Assembly: GCA_012744475.1 (NCBI GenBank)
Contig: JAAYBV010000081.1
Coordinates: forward strand, 1-32,471
Reading direction: 5' to 3'
Length of the DNA: 32,471 nucleotides
Source: Phycisphaerae bacterium
GTDB lineage: Bacteria; Planctomycetota; Phycisphaerae; Sedimentisphaerales; Anaerobacaceae
Position numbers and translations under genes: made by a program. The notes beneath the pieces were generated by a model, which was not told where the DNA came from, ran no database searches, and saw nothing but the letters and a program-made list of their open reading frames with translations. This document shows positions 32,039 to 32,471 of the stretch, piece after piece (positions within the stretch are counted from its first letter, which is position 1; each line of letters begins with the position of its first letter).

Positions 32039-32220
32039 GTGTGTGAAGAACACCCTGGCAGGCGTGTGGCAGCCTCAAGGCGAAGCCTTGGGGATGGCGG
32101 ATACGATTTCGGGTTGTGTATCGAAAGGTAGTGGTCCCCAAGTCCTGCGGACTTGAGGCTGCCACCCCCAACCCTTCAACGGCGAAGCAATCGCGATGCC
32201 TGAAAACCTGCGCAGAGATG
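32039..32220 (+). repeat. Composite hairpin repeat, short copy
   Basis: GGTGTGTGAAGAA, CCCTGGCAGG, GTGTGGCAGC, stem CAAGGC/GCCTTG (loop GAA), GGGATGGCGGATACGATT. After a centre come GTCCCC, stem AAGTCC/GGACTT (loop TGC), GAGGCTGCCACCC, ATGCCTGAAAACCTGCGCAG. It lacks the internal GAGCGAAGTCGAA word of the longer copies. Confidence 0.85.
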
Positions 32221-32241
32221 GCTACCCATGGCTATGGCTAC

Positions 32242-32413
32242 GTGTCTGTGCGAATTTCGCGGCAAGGCCCGTTTTCCACCACGCAGCGCCCTGTGTGGCA
32301 GCGGCAAACGGAGCAAGGCGGAGTTTGCCGATGGCTTCGACGGCATGCGTATCACCATCGGCAAGCCTGCGCTTGCCGCTGCCACACGGCTGCCAGGATA
32401 TTTTCACAGACAC
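32242..32413. repeat. Inverted GGCAAG-type element with terminal repeats
   Basis: Perfect nine-base terminal inverted repeats GTGTCTGTG (32242-32250) and CACAGACAC (32405-32413). Inside are GTGGCAGC, stem GGCAAAC/GTTTGCC and GATGG, then CCATC, stem GGCAAGC/GCTTGCC and GCTGCCAC. It is the most symmetric repeat in the window, 172 bases long, without coding capacity. Confidence 0.85.
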
Positions 32414-32471
32414 TCGCTCGGCGTGTCTATCAGGATTTCAGGGCAGCATTCCCTTGCGGGCGCAGACCGCC

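Larger units (their letters stand above)
31847..32471. other. Gene-free repeat-dense right end
   Basis: About 625 bases of tightly packed repeats of four kinds, listed separately, with no supported gene. From 32432 the sequence GATTTCAGGGCA and GCATTCC matches the complement of the right end of the 29379 element, so another inverted copy starts at the window edge. Confidence 0.6.

Overview
The window looks like a chromosomal segment of a Planctomycetota bacterium, most plausibly class Phycisphaerae (Sedimentisphaerales-like). This is inferred from family content, not from a marker gene: two H-X9-DG type II pseudopilin-like proteins, single C-terminal dockerin-like repeats, several Tat-exported oxidoreductases and TIM-barrel sugar enzymes, a DUF1080 protein and a DUF6807 domain. 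GC is high, genes are short transcription units on both strands, and the spacers are full of hairpin repeats. No rRNA, tRNA, CRISPR array, transposase or prophage was seen.

Layout. 1-3002: a lipoprotein gene coupled to a small three-helix membrane protein, then a pseudopilin. 3403-5355: a Kup potassium transporter. 5475-8491: a secreted dockerin-tailed protein of unknown function, a Tat-exported aldo/keto reductase and a methyltransferase. 8512-10172 (minus): a MIF-like tautomerase and rsmH. 10485-11357: a four-CBS protein. 11389-11895 (minus): a stand-alone GyrI-like domain. 12143-13423: a dockerin-tailed sugar dehydrogenase. 13496-16168 (minus): a SagB-like nitroreductase, a lipoprotein and a GH5-like glycosidase. 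16332-20469 (minus): a three-gene sugar operon (TIM barrel-DUF6807 fusion, Gfo/Idh/MocA oxidoreductase, TIM-barrel isomerase) ending in an intrinsic terminator. 21258-22870 (minus): a pentapeptide-repeat protein with a long helical tail plus a small membrane protein, lying between repeat-rich deserts. 23431-25794: ftsW-murG. 26057-27034: a DUF1080 (3-keto-glycoside hydrolase family) protein. 27279-28160 (minus): a second pseudopilin. 28473-29091: a MntA-HepT toxin-antitoxin pair. 29640-30629: an RbsC-like permease without its partners. 30968-31846: an FHA-GAF protein. 31847-32471: repeats only.

Functional themes are export-coupled carbohydrate metabolism (3-keto-sugar type oxidation and cleavage, sugar dehydrogenase, glycosidase, sugar permease), envelope biogenesis (FtsW, MurG, RsmH) and small accessory modules. 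The Tat and Sec signals place much of the sugar chemistry outside the cytoplasm.

The least explained material is of two kinds. First, the spacers hold several families of hairpin repeats with constant shoulders and self-complementary tips that differ from copy to copy yet still pair; they often occur as head-to-head pairs bounded by short inverted repeats, and copies of one family flank the toxin-antitoxin pair. Second, the pentapeptide protein/membrane protein pair at 21258-22870 resembles a two-component accessory system whose function I cannot assign.
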